DNA of 64,000 bases, taken from positions 1 to 64,000 of the forward strand of contig NZ_JAIOUO010000007.1 in the NCBI RefSeq assembly GCF_019931195.1, read 5' to 3'. Origin of the DNA: Marinobacter sp. F4216 (GTDB lineage Bacteria > Pseudomonadota > Gammaproteobacteria > Pseudomonadales > Oleiphilaceae). Numbering within the stretch: position 1 is the stretch's first letter; each line of letters begins with the position of its first letter. The position numbers and the translations under genes are program-made. Below the pieces are notes generated by a model that was given only the letters and a program-made list of their open reading frames with translations, was not told the origin of the DNA and searched no databases. Shown piece by piece: positions 51,174 through 60,191 of the stretch.

Positions 51174-52234
51174 TTATTCAACAGCCCCGGAGCATAGCGA
51201 ACGACGGCGTCGGTGTCGGTGTCTTCGGATTGTTCAATAACGCCTACCTGCCAGGCATGTTCACCGAGTTCGGTAAGGGTATTTAGCGCCTGGTCTTTCT
51301 GGTCGGCCGGTACGCAGACAATCATGCCCACGCCGCAGTTGAAGGTGCGGTACATCTCCTCGCTTGCCACGCCGCCCGCATCTTTCAGCCACTGGAATAC
51401 GGGAGGCAGGGTCCAGCTGTCGGTATCGATAGCGGCAATGGCACCTTCGGGCAGGACCCGGGGAATGTTCTCGGGCAGACCGCCACCGGTGATGTGAGAC
51501 AGCGCGCGCACATCGACCCTGCGAATCAGCTCCAGCAGGTTCTTCACGTAGATGCGGGTCGGCGCCATCAATGCATCGGCCAGGGTGGTATCGCCCATCG
51601 GCTGGTTCAGGTCAGCGTTGCTTACTTCCAGAATCTTGCGAATCAGTGAGTAGCCATTGGAGTGAGGGCCGGAGGAACCCAGGGCGATCAGCGCATCACC
51701 TGCCTGCACCCGGCTGCCGTCGATGATTTCGCTGCGCTCGGCCACGCCCACGCAGAAGCCTGCGAGGTCGTAGTCGTCGCCTTCGTACATGCCGGGCATC
51801 TCGGCAGTTTCGCCACCAACCAGCGCACAGCCAGCTTGCTCGCACCCGGTGCCGATTCCGGCAACTACCTGGGCAGCCACGTCCACGTTGAGCTTACCGG
51901 TGGCGTAGTAGTCGAGGAAGAACAGAGGCTCTGCGCCGCCCACCACGAGGTCGTTCACACACATGGCCACCAGGTCGATACCGATGCTGTCGTGCTTCTG
52001 GAGTTGCATGGCCAGGCGCAGCTTGGTGCCCACGCCATCGGTTCCGGAGACCAGTACCGGTTCTTTATACCCGGTGGGAATGGACACCATGGCGCCGAAT
52101 CCGCCGAGACCGCCAAGCACTTCCGGGCGTCGTGTACGTGCTGCCGTATCCTTGATCCGGTGGACGAGTTCGTTACCGGCATCAATGTCAACGCCAGCAT
52201 CACGGTAGGTAAGGGAGGGCTTCTGTTCGCTCAT
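51170..52234 (-). CDS. purM: Phosphoribosylformylglycinamidine cyclo-ligase
   Basis: This 354-residue AIR synthetase performs ring closure in purine synthesis. [18 protein letters not shown] at the start, [36 protein letters not shown] and [13 protein letters not shown] are signature stretches. Length is standard. It begins the purM-purN(-DUF3108) unit. Confidence 0.97.
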   Translation of the reverse strand: MSEQKPSLTYRDAGVDIDAGNELVHRIKDTAARTRRPEVLGGLGGFGAMVSIPTGYKEPVLVSGTDGVGTKLRLAMQLQKHDSIGIDLVAMCVNDLVVGGAEPLFFLDYYATGKLNVDVAAQVVAGIGTGCEQAGCALVGGETAEMPGMYEGDDYDLAGFCVGVAERSEIIDGSRVQAGDALIALGSSGPHSNGYSLIRKILEVSNADLNQPMGDTTLADALMAPTRIYVKNLLELIRRVDVRALSHITGGGLPENIPRVLPEGAIAAIDTDSWTLPPVFQWLKDAGGVASEEMYRTFNCGVGMIVCVPADQKDQALNTLTELGEHAWQVGVIEQSEDTDTDAVVRYAPGLLNK

Positions 52235-52445
52235 GGGGAGTCATTAACCGTTGGCAGTGGAAAAGTAGGCGGCGAATTTTACCAGTTGCGGGATGGGGGG
52301 CCAAATGTAATTGAGCTTTGTTGAGTGGGGCTTTGCGAGTTGCCAAGTGGCTGGCAATATTGCTCTTATGCAATTGTTGGTTGCTACTCACGCTTTGGGC
52401 CATGGTGTATCCTATGCGCCATTCATCCGAACACCAGGGTATTTC
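52235..52445. promoter_or_regulatory. purM / DUF2066 divergent intergenic region
   Basis: This 211-base gap separates purM (minus) from the DUF2066 gene (plus). It should contain two divergent promoters. I find no convincing PurR-type palindrome and no clear -35/-10 pair. Open frames running through it into the DUF2066 gene lack a signal peptide and a ribosome binding site. Confidence 0.4.
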
Positions 52446-53816
52446 ATGTCTGTATCACGATCAGGACCACTTCCAGCCTGTTTTCGCAGGCTGGTCATGC
52501 AGGTTGCCGCTATGGGTATTTTGTTCGCGGCATATGCTTTCCCGGCCTCGGCGGTCACCGTGCCCGGCCTTTATTCGGTTGAGGTTCCCGTCAGTGGTTC
52601 CTCGCCCCAGCAGCTGGCGGTAGGGTATGCCGACGGTCTGGCAAGAGTATTTGTGCGTGTGTCCGGCTCGCGGGATGTTCTGGAACTCGAGGGCATTGAG
52701 GCGTTGTTGGATGATGCTGAGTCCCTGTTGTTGTCCTATCAGTTTTTCAGCAACGAGGCGGGTGGAAACCGACTGCAGATGTCTTTTGGTGCGGTGGGTG
52801 TCAATCAGGCCCTGGCCTCCATCAATGCCCCAGTCTGGGGGGCGAATCGCCCGCTGACGCTGGCCTGGGTAGCTGTCGAGGACCGCGGCGCCCGGACCTT
52901 GCTCACGAGCAGCCCGGTGCCACCCGATGCGGATCCCGCGATGCCGGCTATTGCCTGGCGGCAGGCTTTTGAACAGGCCTCCAGCGATCGGGGGCTGCCG
53001 GTGGCACTGCCGCCAGAGGTCTATCGGGGCAACCGGGAATTGCTGTCGGATCTCTGGGGTCAGTTTATTGGTCGCATCCGGGACGCGTCGGACAGCCTGG
53101 ATCATGATGCGCTTGCGTTGGTGCGTGTGAGTCGAAGTGGTGGTGCGTGGCGCGCGGGCTGGGTCTTTGAAGGCATGTCTATGGATTCCGCCGAGCAATC
53201 GGTGACTGCAGCAACACCGGAAGCGCTGGCCCGGGAAGTGGTGAATCGCTGGGCGGATCAGTACGCCAATCGCTATGCCGTTTCTGCCGCGGATGTGGGC
53301 GAATCGCCGCAGGTGGACATTGTGCTCCGTGGTGTAGGCTCGCTGGCGGACTATGGTTCGGCAACGAAAGCCCTGCAGGGTCTCACCCCGGTTACCAGGG
53401 TCGGTGTCAACCGTTTGAAGGAGAATCAGTTGACCCTGCGGGTGGCGTTCTCCGGTGAACTGGACCAGCTCAAGGAATACATTGCCCTCGATACCCGTTT
53501 CGTGCCGCTTGAACAGCAGGAAGTGGCATCCCTGCTTAGCCAGCCCGCGGCAACTTCGGAGCCGGCGCAGGAAAGTGTTCCTGCCCAGTCCCAGGAAAGT
53601 GAGGCAAATGAAGGGAGTGAAGTGGCCGATGGAGCGGTTACCGGAGGCGACGGGGAAGTCGGAGCACCGGCGACGGAGTCAGCTACATCACCTGTAGCCT
53701 ACGAATCGGCGGAAGTCGATGAGCAGGAGGCTGAGCAAGCGTTCGAATCCCTCTATCAGGTACTGTATTATCGATGGCAACCTGGTTCGGTCATCGGAAC
53801 GGGTGACGGAGAGTAA
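52446..53816 (+). CDS. DUF2066-domain exported protein
   Basis: This 456-residue protein has a signal peptide (~20-37, ending near PASAVT) and the DUF2066 domain, seen in GLYSVEVPVSGSSPQQLAVGYADGLARVFVRVSGS. The C-terminal ~90 residues are low-complexity and rich in Glu, Ala, Ser and Gln. Function is unknown. The gene precedes a CDP-alcohol phosphatidyltransferase and hda, an order also found in pseudomonads. I choose ATG 52446, with AGGG about 8 bases upstream, because it places the signal peptide near the N-terminus. Confidence 0.85.
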   Translation: MSVSRSGPLPACFRRLVMQVAAMGILFAAYAFPASAVTVPGLYSVEVPVSGSSPQQLAVGYADGLARVFVRVSGSRDVLELEGIEALLDDAESLLLSYQFFSNEAGGNRLQMSFGAVGVNQALASINAPVWGANRPLTLAWVAVEDRGARTLLTSSPVPPDADPAMPAIAWRQAFEQASSDRGLPVALPPEVYRGNRELLSDLWGQFIGRIRDASDSLDHDALALVRVSRSGGAWRAGWVFEGMSMDSAEQSVTAATPEALAREVVNRWADQYANRYAVSAADVGESPQVDIVLRGVGSLADYGSATKALQGLTPVTRVGVNRLKENQLTLRVAFSGELDQLKEYIALDTRFVPLEQQEVASLLSQPAATSEPAQESVPAQSQESEANEGSEVADGAVTGGDGEVGAPATESATSPVAYESAEVDEQEAEQAFESLYQVLYYRWQPGSVIGTGDGE

Positions 53817-53837
53817 GGCGGTTCCGGAGGGGTATTT

Positions 53838-54398
53838 GTGAGTTTGCAACGCTGGCGCTGGATTCCCAATGCCCTGACGTTTTTGCGCATGTTGCTGATC
53901 GTGCCTTTTGCGGGCGCGTTGCTGTCCCAGGACTATCGGTATGCGCTGGTGATTTTCATGGTGGCGGCAGCAACCGACGGGTTCGATGGCTTCCTGGCGC
54001 GTCACTTCAACTGGCGTTCCCGGTTCGGCGCTATCGCTGATCCGCTGGCGGACAAGGCGCTTTTGCTGACGGCCTACCTGGTGCTCACCCTGACCGGCGT
54101 TTTCCCTGTGTGGCTCTTCGGACTTGTGCTAGGGCGCGACTTGCTGATTGTCAGCGGCGCGCTTGCCTATCATTACGGTATTGGACGCTTTGATATGCAG
54201 CCCAGTATTCCCGGCAAGATCAATACATTCATACAGATTCTGGTGGCTCTGGCGATTATCGTTTTGCTTGCCGACCTGCCCATGCAGCCCTGGGTTCTTG
54301 AGGTGGGTATCCTGCTGGTGGCCATTTCAGCCATATTCAGCGGGCTTCATTACACCTTGGTCTGGGGAATGCGTGCTTGGAGGGCGACCCGGTCGTGA
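53838..54398 (+). CDS. CDP-alcohol phosphatidyltransferase family protein
   Basis: This 186-residue membrane enzyme has several helices and the complete family motif: DGFDGFLAR, then eight residues, then G-x3-D-x3-D in GAIADPLADK. The motif binds the CDP group and metal ions. It probably makes phosphatidylglycerophosphate or cardiolipin-type lipids, but the acceptor alcohol cannot be told. The stop overlaps the hda start (GTGA). The start is GTG. Confidence 0.9.
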   Translation: MSLQRWRWIPNALTFLRMLLIVPFAGALLSQDYRYALVIFMVAAATDGFDGFLARHFNWRSRFGAIADPLADKALLLTAYLVLTLTGVFPVWLFGLVLGRDLLIVSGALAYHYGIGRFDMQPSIPGKINTFIQILVALAIIVLLADLPMQPWVLEVGILLVAISAIFSGLHYTLVWGMRAWRATRS

Positions 54399-55093
54399 AT
54401 GCGTCGCAGCTGTCTTTGGGAATCAAGCTCCGTGATGATGCGAGATTCGGCAACTTTCACGGTGACCGCAATGCCGATGCCGCGTTGCGGCTGAAACTGA
54501 TCTGCGAAAAACCCGAAGCGGTTCCCGTTGTGGTTATTTGCGGGGACTCGGATACGGGTAAGAGCCATCTTCTGCAGGCGGTATGTCACCACGCTGACGG
54601 GCAGGGGCGTACGGCCGTCTGCATCAGCATTGTCGAATTGGAACCTTTTGGCCCCGAGGCGTTAGTGGGCTTGGAAGGCGCCGACATTATCTGCCTCGAC
54701 GACCTCGATCGGGTCGTGGGACAGCCGGCTTGGGAAGAAGCGATATTCCACCTGTACAATCGGGTTCAAGATCAAGGGGGCTTGCTGATCGTGAGCGTGT
54801 CGGAGGTGCCGTCAGCGCTGGGTTTTTGCCTGCCGGACCTGAGGTCCCGGCTCGGACATGGTCTGACTATCCAGCTTGGAATTTACCGTGACGACGACCG
54901 GTTGCGAATTCTCATGGCGCGTGCAGAACAACGGGGATTGGTGATAGCTGACGATGTTGCCACCTTTATCATGCGGCGTGCGCCCCGGCGTCTGGGGGAT
55001 TTGCTGGCCATACTGGACACGCTGGATGAGAATTCGCTTCAGGCGCAGCGCAGGCTGACCATTCCATTCGTTAAATCGGTCATGGGTTGGTAG
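54395..55093 (+). CDS. hda: DnaA regulatory inactivator Hda
   Basis: This 232-residue AAA+ protein, with the beta clamp, triggers ATP hydrolysis on DnaA to prevent re-initiation. The N-terminal clamp-binding motif is QLSLGI, close to QLSLPL of E. coli Hda. The Walker A loop is GDSDTGKSHLLQ and Walker B is IICLDDLDRV. MRRAPRRLGDLLAILDTLD matches the C-terminal sensor region. The GTG start overlaps the upstream stop; a TTG 18 bases earlier is less likely. Confidence 0.94.
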   Translation: MNASQLSLGIKLRDDARFGNFHGDRNADAALRLKLICEKPEAVPVVVICGDSDTGKSHLLQAVCHHADGQGRTAVCISIVELEPFGPEALVGLEGADIICLDDLDRVVGQPAWEEAIFHLYNRVQDQGGLLIVSVSEVPSALGFCLPDLRSRLGHGLTIQLGIYRDDDRLRILMARAEQRGLVIADDVATFIMRRAPRRLGDLLAILDTLDENSLQAQRRLTIPFVKSVMGW

Positions 55094-55140
55094 GAAGCGC
55101 GTTCGGCCAAACAACGATAAAACATCAAGGGGAAGGTGAC

Positions 55141-55938
55141 ATGAGACGCGTGGTATTCAATCAGAAAGGCGGTGTGGGCAAATCCAGCATTACCTGTAAC
55201 CTGGCCGCGATCAGTGCAGCGCGGGGCAAACGGACGCTGGTGGTGGATCTGGATCCACAGGGCAACTCCACTCATTACCTGCTGGGAAAGGCCGCTGGTG
55301 AACTGAAAGATACCGTGGCTGATATGCTGGAGCAGACCGTGGCCTTTACGGTGTTCAATCGCCGCCCGGATGAGTTTGTCCATGCCACGCCCTTCGACAA
55401 TCTGTTTGTCATGCCATCGAGCCCGGAGCTGGATTTCCTGGAGCGCAAGCTGGAAGCCAAGCATAAGATCTACAAGCTTCGGGAAGCCCTGAAAAAATTG
55501 GGGGAAAGTTTCGATGCCATTTACATTGATACCGCTCCGGCGCTGAACTTCTATACCCGTTCCGCCCTGATCGCCGCGCAGCGCTGCCTGATACCCTTTG
55601 ACTGTGATGACTTCTCTCGTCAGGCCCTGTACAACATCCTGAATGAGATTCGGGATCTGCAGGAAGACCATAATGAAGATCTGGTGGTTGAAGGAATTGT
55701 CGCAAACCAGTTTCAGCCGAGGGCAAGTCTGCCCAAGCGGTTGGTCCTTGAACTGATGGAGGAAGGCCTGCCGGTATTGCCGGTGCGCCTGTCCAGCTCC
55801 GTAAAAATGAAAGAATCTCACCAGAGCCGGCAACCGCTCATCCATATGGCGCCCAAGCACGCGCTGACCCGGCAGTACGTGGATCTGTTCGGGGTGTTGC
55901 ATGGTGAAGCGGTCGAGCTGGAGCCTCTGGCCGACTAG
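55141..55938 (+). CDS. Orphan ParA/MinD-family ATPase
   Basis: This 265-residue ATPase has the deviant Walker A loop NQKGGVGKSSITCNLA at residues 6-21, VVDLDPQGNSTHYLLG and the switch region YIDTAPALNFYTRSALIAA. It lacks an N-terminal DNA-binding domain. No parB-like gene or centromere-like repeats lie nearby, so this is not a standard partition locus. Family members position protein or DNA cargo on the nucleoid or membrane. It follows hda by 47 bases with a good ribosome site (AAGGGGAAGG) and precedes a YqcC-like gene. The cargo is unknown. Confidence 0.88.
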   Translation: MRRVVFNQKGGVGKSSITCNLAAISAARGKRTLVVDLDPQGNSTHYLLGKAAGELKDTVADMLEQTVAFTVFNRRPDEFVHATPFDNLFVMPSSPELDFLERKLEAKHKIYKLREALKKLGESFDAIYIDTAPALNFYTRSALIAAQRCLIPFDCDDFSRQALYNILNEIRDLQEDHNEDLVVEGIVANQFQPRASLPKRLVLELMEEGLPVLPVRLSSSVKMKESHQSRQPLIHMAPKHALTRQYVDLFGVLHGEAVELEPLAD

Positions 55939-55948
55939 GACGGATGTT

Positions 55949-56284
55949 ATGACCGAAAGCATTGATGTGGTGGGTCAGGTTGCTGACAGCCTGCTTCGCC
56001 TTGAGATGGAACTGCGCCAGTTAGGCGCCTGGGAGGCCGAGCGGCCTCCCGTCGAAGCGTTTCAGAGCACACAACCGTTTTGTATCGATACGCTGGAGTT
56101 CACCCAGTGGCTGCAGTTTGTGTTCATAGAGCGAATGAAGGTCATCGTCGAAAACGAAAACCCACTGCCAAGCGTCTCAGGCATGGCCCCTATGGCAGAA
56201 GAGCATTTTCGCGGGCGGGCAGAATCCGGGCAATCGTTGATCCGTGAACTGGAAACGATTGACCGTTTGCTCAGCGACGGCTGA
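55949..56284 (+). CDS. YqcC-family (DUF446) small protein
   Basis: This 111-residue helical cytoplasmic protein has the DUF446 pattern: LLRLEMELRQLGAWEAERP near the start, PFCIDTLEFTQWLQFVFIERMK in the middle, and a C-terminal ESGQSLIRELETIDRLL. Function is unknown. It is 10 bases after the ParA-like gene and ends next to the convergent nadC stop. Confidence 0.85.
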   Translation: MTESIDVVGQVADSLLRLEMELRQLGAWEAERPPVEAFQSTQPFCIDTLEFTQWLQFVFIERMKVIVENENPLPSVSGMAPMAEEHFRGRAESGQSLIRELETIDRLLSDG

Positions 56285-57124
56285 TCAGTCCAGCCGCATG
56301 GACAGGTCCACGGCCTTGATGTCCTTGGTCAGCGCACCAATCGAAATATAATCCACACCGGTTTCCGCCACGGGCACCAGGGTTTGGTCATTTATGCCGC
56401 CGGATGCTTCCAGCTTGGCACGGCCGGCGGTAAGGGTAACCGCGGTGCGCATATCCGCCAGGCTGAATTCATCCAGCATGATGATGTCCGCCCCGGCATC
56501 CAGAGCCTGGGTCAGTTCGTCCAGTGTTTCGGTCTCTACCTCGATCGGGCGTCCCGGGGCAATTCGTCGGGCTTCTTCAATGGCTTCGGCAATGGAACCG
56601 CATGCCAGTATGTGGTTCTCCTTGATCAGAAAAGCGTCCCACAGACCGATACGGTGGTTGTAGCAGCCGCCGCAGGTGACTGCGTATTTCGAAGCCAGCC
56701 GGAGTCCTGGCAGGGTTTTTCGGGTATCCAGCAGGTGAACGCCGGTGTGGGCAACCTGGTCTGCGTATCGTGCGCAGGTGGTGGCGACACCGGACAGTGC
56801 CTGAAGCCAGTTCAGGGCAGAGCGCTCTGCAGTCAGCAGGCTGCGCGCTGGTCCCTTCATGCGGAACAGCACTTGGTTTGGGGCGACGGAATCACCGTCT
56901 TTCACCTGCCATTCCAGCTCGACGGCCGGGTCTACCTGACGGAAGACCTCGTTCACCCAGTCCCGTCCGGCGATGGTGGCATCCTCGCGGGTAATTACCC
57001 GGCCGGACGCGTGTTTGTCGGCGGGAATCAGTTGCGCGGTGATGTCCCCGTCACCGATATCCTCTCTCAGGCTCTGGGCGACAGACTCGATGCGGGATTG
57101 GCGGAGCAGTTCTGCAGGGATCAT
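56285..57124 (-). CDS. nadC: Nicotinate-nucleotide pyrophosphorylase (carboxylating)
   Basis: This 279-residue quinolinate phosphoribosyltransferase feeds de novo NAD synthesis. [14 protein letters not shown] near the start, [39 protein letters not shown] and the C-terminal [11 protein letters not shown] with [12 protein letters not shown] are family signatures. It is divergent from the DUF1631 gene; the nadC-DUF1631-ampD-ampE neighbourhood is conserved in pseudomonads. Confidence 0.96.
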   Translation of the reverse strand: MIPAELLRQSRIESVAQSLREDIGDGDITAQLIPADKHASGRVITREDATIAGRDWVNEVFRQVDPAVELEWQVKDGDSVAPNQVLFRMKGPARSLLTAERSALNWLQALSGVATTCARYADQVAHTGVHLLDTRKTLPGLRLASKYAVTCGGCYNHRIGLWDAFLIKENHILACGSIAEAIEEARRIAPGRPIEVETETLDELTQALDAGADIIMLDEFSLADMRTAVTLTAGRAKLEASGGINDQTLVPVAETGVDYISIGALTKDIKAVDLSMRLD

Positions 57125-57233
57125 GGTATCGGTCCGGTCAGGGTGAATGCGTTGAAACGGGGGATTTTAATGGGCTGGCGTCCATTCGCCAAACGCTGTG
57201 GGCATCACTGCTCGACTGTTTGCGGATTCGGGT

Positions 57234-57270
57234 TGACACAAAAGGTGACATTTCCTGACACAAGCTGACG
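57234..57270. promoter_or_regulatory. Regularly spaced TGAC half-sites between nadC and the DUF1631 gene
   Basis: TGAC occurs at 57234, 57246, 57256 and 57266, the last three spaced by exactly 10 bases. TGACACAA is repeated perfectly at 57234-57241 and 57256-57263, about two helical turns apart. TTGACA at 57233-57238 might be a -35 box, but no good -10 follows at 17 bases. The pattern fits a row of protein-binding half-sites on one face of the helix. Confidence 0.35.
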
Positions 57271-57329
57271 TTCAGTGGCCTTATCATTATCTTCTACCAT
57301 TATGCCTCAGGCAGCTCCGGAGCAGGTTC

Positions 57330-59516
57330 ATGGCTCAAAACAACAATATCGTACAATTTGCCGACCGCAAGCCCGTCCAGAAGTTTTCGCTTCCTCCGGC
57401 ACTGGTGCGCCTCCGGGATTCGTCTGGCCGTTCACTGCAAAAAGTGCTGGCCAATTTTTTTGACCGCTCTGACGATGTGCTGTTTGAGCTGGCGGACCGG
57501 GCGGACTCCAATCGAGATCAGAGTGCCTATTTCGATGCCATGCGGGAACTCCGTCTGCGGCGCAAGTCGATGATGGTGTCGATGCTGCAGTACGTCAGCC
57601 AGGCCTTCAATGAACTCGGGAGATTCAACCCGTTGCATAATGCCGGCTCGCTGGAAGAAATCGATAGCGACCTTCTTGATCCTATGGACCAGTCGGAACT
57701 TGAGCAGCAGGTGGCCATCGAGAATCTGATCACCAAGCTACATAGCCGCTACGAAGAGCCGATCCGCCTGCTGTGCTCCCGGGTTAATCACCTGGCGCCT
57801 TCCATTACCCTGTCAGACAGCCAGATGCCTCTGAGTCCGCAGGTTATCTGTAGCGGTGTTTCCGAGGCCTGTTCTGATCTGGATATCGATATCCGGGCCA
57901 AGCTGGTCGTCTTGAAGCTGTTTGACCGTTTATTGGCCGATACACTGGGTGAGTTCTATCAGGAGGCCAACCAAACCCTGGCCGAGCAGGGTGTGTTACC
58001 TGACCTGAAGCGCCCGCCAGCCGGTAAAGGGTCGACTGGTCGCCCCTCATCGGCGAGCGGCTCTGAGGGTGGGCCCGCCTCCACATTTTCCCAGCTCAGC
58101 GAGTTGCTGCACCAGAACGAGGAAGGCTGCGGATCGGCAGCTGCGCCCGAGGCTCTGGATACTGCCGGCCTGATGCGTCGGTTGAACGAGGTGCAGGCCC
58201 AGGAACTTGCGTTTGAAAGTGATCAGATCGTCACGCTCAACGAACTCCTGAAGCCAATTCTGCAGCCAGAAAACGGCCGGGCCGCCAGTGTGGGGCAGGT
58301 GGATCACGATGTGATTAACCTGGTATCCATGCTGTTCAACTTCATTCTCGAAGACCGGCAACTGAACCTGGCGATGAAGGCGCTGATCAGCCACCTGCAA
58401 ATCCCGGTGCTGAAAGTGGCGCTGCTGGATAAGAACTTCTTCAACCGGGGTGGTCATCCAACCCGGAAGCTGCTGAATGAGCTGGCAATGGCCGGGGCTA
58501 GCTGGGTTGAAAAGCCCCGGGGGCAGAGTGATCCGCTGCGGGAAAAGATGGAAGCGATCGTCCGTCGTGTACTCAGCGAATATACGGACGACGTCGGCCT
58601 GTTTGATGATTTACTGGCGGACTTTAGTCACTTCCTTGATCTGGACCGTCGTCGCCGTGAGTTAGTGGAACAACGACTGCGGGATGAGGAAGAATGGCGC
58701 GCCCGTCGGGACACCGCCGGTAACGATGTGCAGGCGATGATCCGGGATCAGATCGCAGACCGCGAAGTGCCTGAGCCGGTCAAGGCCTTATTGAACGGCC
58801 CCTGGACCAAGTACCTGGAGGCCCTGCTGCTCCGGGAACCAGACGGCAGTGAGCGCTGGGCAGGGGCCTGCCGCATGACTGAAAAGCTGATCTGGAGTGT
58901 GGACCCCCGGCCGTTGTCCGAGGACACTCGCAGCCAGTTGCTCCGGGCGATTCCGGCAATTGTGGATGGCCTGCGAAAAGCGCTTCAGGAAATTTCCTGG
59001 GACCCGTTTGCGACAGACGCATTGATTCGTGACCTGGAACTGGCCCATGTGGATGTGTTTCACCGGTTGCTGGCGCCTTCGAAAAAACCAGAGCCGGCGT
59101 CGGAGGAATCAGCACAGGAAAGCGTGGTTTCGTCTGAACAGGTGGCTGGAACGGAGTGGGAAGCTGTCGCCAAGCCGCCGCAAAAGGCCGAGCAGGCGAC
59201 TTCTGCCGAGCCTGCCATCGATCCGGATGCCGTCGACAATCAGTGGCTGGCAAAAGCCGACTCACTTCGGGTCGGGTCCTGGATTGAACTGCCCGTGGAT
59301 GGCAACAGGGTGCGGTGCAAGCTGGCAGCTTTCATCAAGGTGACTGGCAAGTACATCTTCGTGAACCGGAACGGTACCAAAGTTGCCGAGTTCTACCGGG
59401 AGGACCTCGCGAGGGCAATGGCTGACGGAGAGGTCGGCATGCTTGACGACGGCCTGATTTTTGACCGCGCACTGGAATCCATCATTGATAATCTGCGGAG
59501 TAATCGTAAGGACTAA
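57330..59516 (+). CDS. DUF1631-family protein
   Basis: This 728-residue protein fits the DUF1631 family: VLFELADRADSNRDQSAYFDAMRELR early, a long helical middle, and a C-terminal beta-rich stretch (VGSWIELPVDGNRVRCKLAAFIKVTGKYIFVNRNGTK) that could bind a ligand. Acidic and Ser/Gln-rich linkers interrupt it around 235-260 and 590-640. No membrane segment or signal is seen. The function is unknown. It is divergent from nadC and precedes ampD. Confidence 0.85.
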   Translation: MAQNNNIVQFADRKPVQKFSLPPALVRLRDSSGRSLQKVLANFFDRSDDVLFELADRADSNRDQSAYFDAMRELRLRRKSMMVSMLQYVSQAFNELGRFNPLHNAGSLEEIDSDLLDPMDQSELEQQVAIENLITKLHSRYEEPIRLLCSRVNHLAPSITLSDSQMPLSPQVICSGVSEACSDLDIDIRAKLVVLKLFDRLLADTLGEFYQEANQTLAEQGVLPDLKRPPAGKGSTGRPSSASGSEGGPASTFSQLSELLHQNEEGCGSAAAPEALDTAGLMRRLNEVQAQELAFESDQIVTLNELLKPILQPENGRAASVGQVDHDVINLVSMLFNFILEDRQLNLAMKALISHLQIPVLKVALLDKNFFNRGGHPTRKLLNELAMAGASWVEKPRGQSDPLREKMEAIVRRVLSEYTDDVGLFDDLLADFSHFLDLDRRRRELVEQRLRDEEEWRARRDTAGNDVQAMIRDQIADREVPEPVKALLNGPWTKYLEALLLREPDGSERWAGACRMTEKLIWSVDPRPLSEDTRSQLLRAIPAIVDGLRKALQEISWDPFATDALIRDLELAHVDVFHRLLAPSKKPEPASEESAQESVVSSEQVAGTEWEAVAKPPQKAEQATSAEPAIDPDAVDNQWLAKADSLRVGSWIELPVDGNRVRCKLAAFIKVTGKYIFVNRNGTKVAEFYREDLARAMADGEVGMLDDGLIFDRALESIIDNLRSNRKD

Positions 59517-59585
59517 TGGCACAGTCCGAACCCTTTGTGCTTCAATCTGCTGCTCCCGAAAGCCACAAAAGCATTTGGATTTATT

Positions 59586-60185
59586 GTGTCTCAGTCAGAT
59601 AACGAGTTTGCCAGAAGCATTCAATCCCTGAGAGAGACCGGGCGCCTGCCGAAAGCGCGCTGGAGCCCGTCCCCTAACTTTGGTCCTCGTCCCGAGGGCG
59701 CGGCCATCAGCCTGCTGGTCGTCCACAATATCAGCCTGCCACCGGGCCAGTTTGGTGGCCCGGAAATCGAAGAGTTTTTCTGCAACCGGCTGGATCATTC
59801 TGCCCACCCATATTTTGAGACCATTCGAGGGGTGGAGGTGTCGGCCCACGCACTGATCCGGCGGGATGGCAGCGTTGTCCAGTTTGTCAGTCTGCTGGAG
59901 CGAGCCTGGCATGCAGGGCGTTCCTGCTTTGAGGGGAAGGAGGAGTGCAATGACTTTTCTGTCGGCATTGAGCTGGAAGGCACTGACGATATCCCTTACA
60001 CCCCGGAGCAGTACCGCGCGCTGGCACAGGTCGCCAGGATGGTGATGGCTGCCTGGCCTTCGGTGACGGAAGAACGGGTGACCGGGCATTGTGATATTGC
60101 ACCGGGAAGAAAAACCGATCCTGGCCCGGCATTCGACTGGGCGGAATTCCGGGCCATTCTGGCCCGGACTGGCGACAAGGAGTAG
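59586..60185 (+). CDS. ampD: 1,6-anhydro-N-acetylmuramyl-L-alanine amidase AmpD
   Basis: This 199-residue cytoplasmic zinc amidase recycles anhydromuropeptides and thereby keeps ampC-type beta-lactamases repressed where AmpR is present. The zinc ligands are the His in LLVVHNISLPPG, the His in VTGHCDIAPGRKTDPGPAFDW, and its Asp. GTG 59586 gives a protein slightly longer than E. coli AmpD (183), with only a weak GGA site upstream. A TTG at 59535 is the less likely alternative. ampE follows after 6 bases. Confidence 0.95.
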   Translation: MSQSDNEFARSIQSLRETGRLPKARWSPSPNFGPRPEGAAISLLVVHNISLPPGQFGGPEIEEFFCNRLDHSAHPYFETIRGVEVSAHALIRRDGSVVQFVSLLERAWHAGRSCFEGKEECNDFSVGIELEGTDDIPYTPEQYRALAQVARMVMAAWPSVTEERVTGHCDIAPGRKTDPGPAFDWAEFRAILARTGDKE

Positions 60186-60191
60186 CGTTTA

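Noticed and set aside
52311..52445. Longer N-terminus for the DUF2066 protein
   Set aside because: It would bury the signal peptide about 65 residues into the protein; ATG 52446 restores a normal exported N-terminus.
55141..55938. Chromosome or plasmid partition locus
   Set aside because: The ParA ATPase has no ParB partner, no parS-like repeats and no origin nearby.
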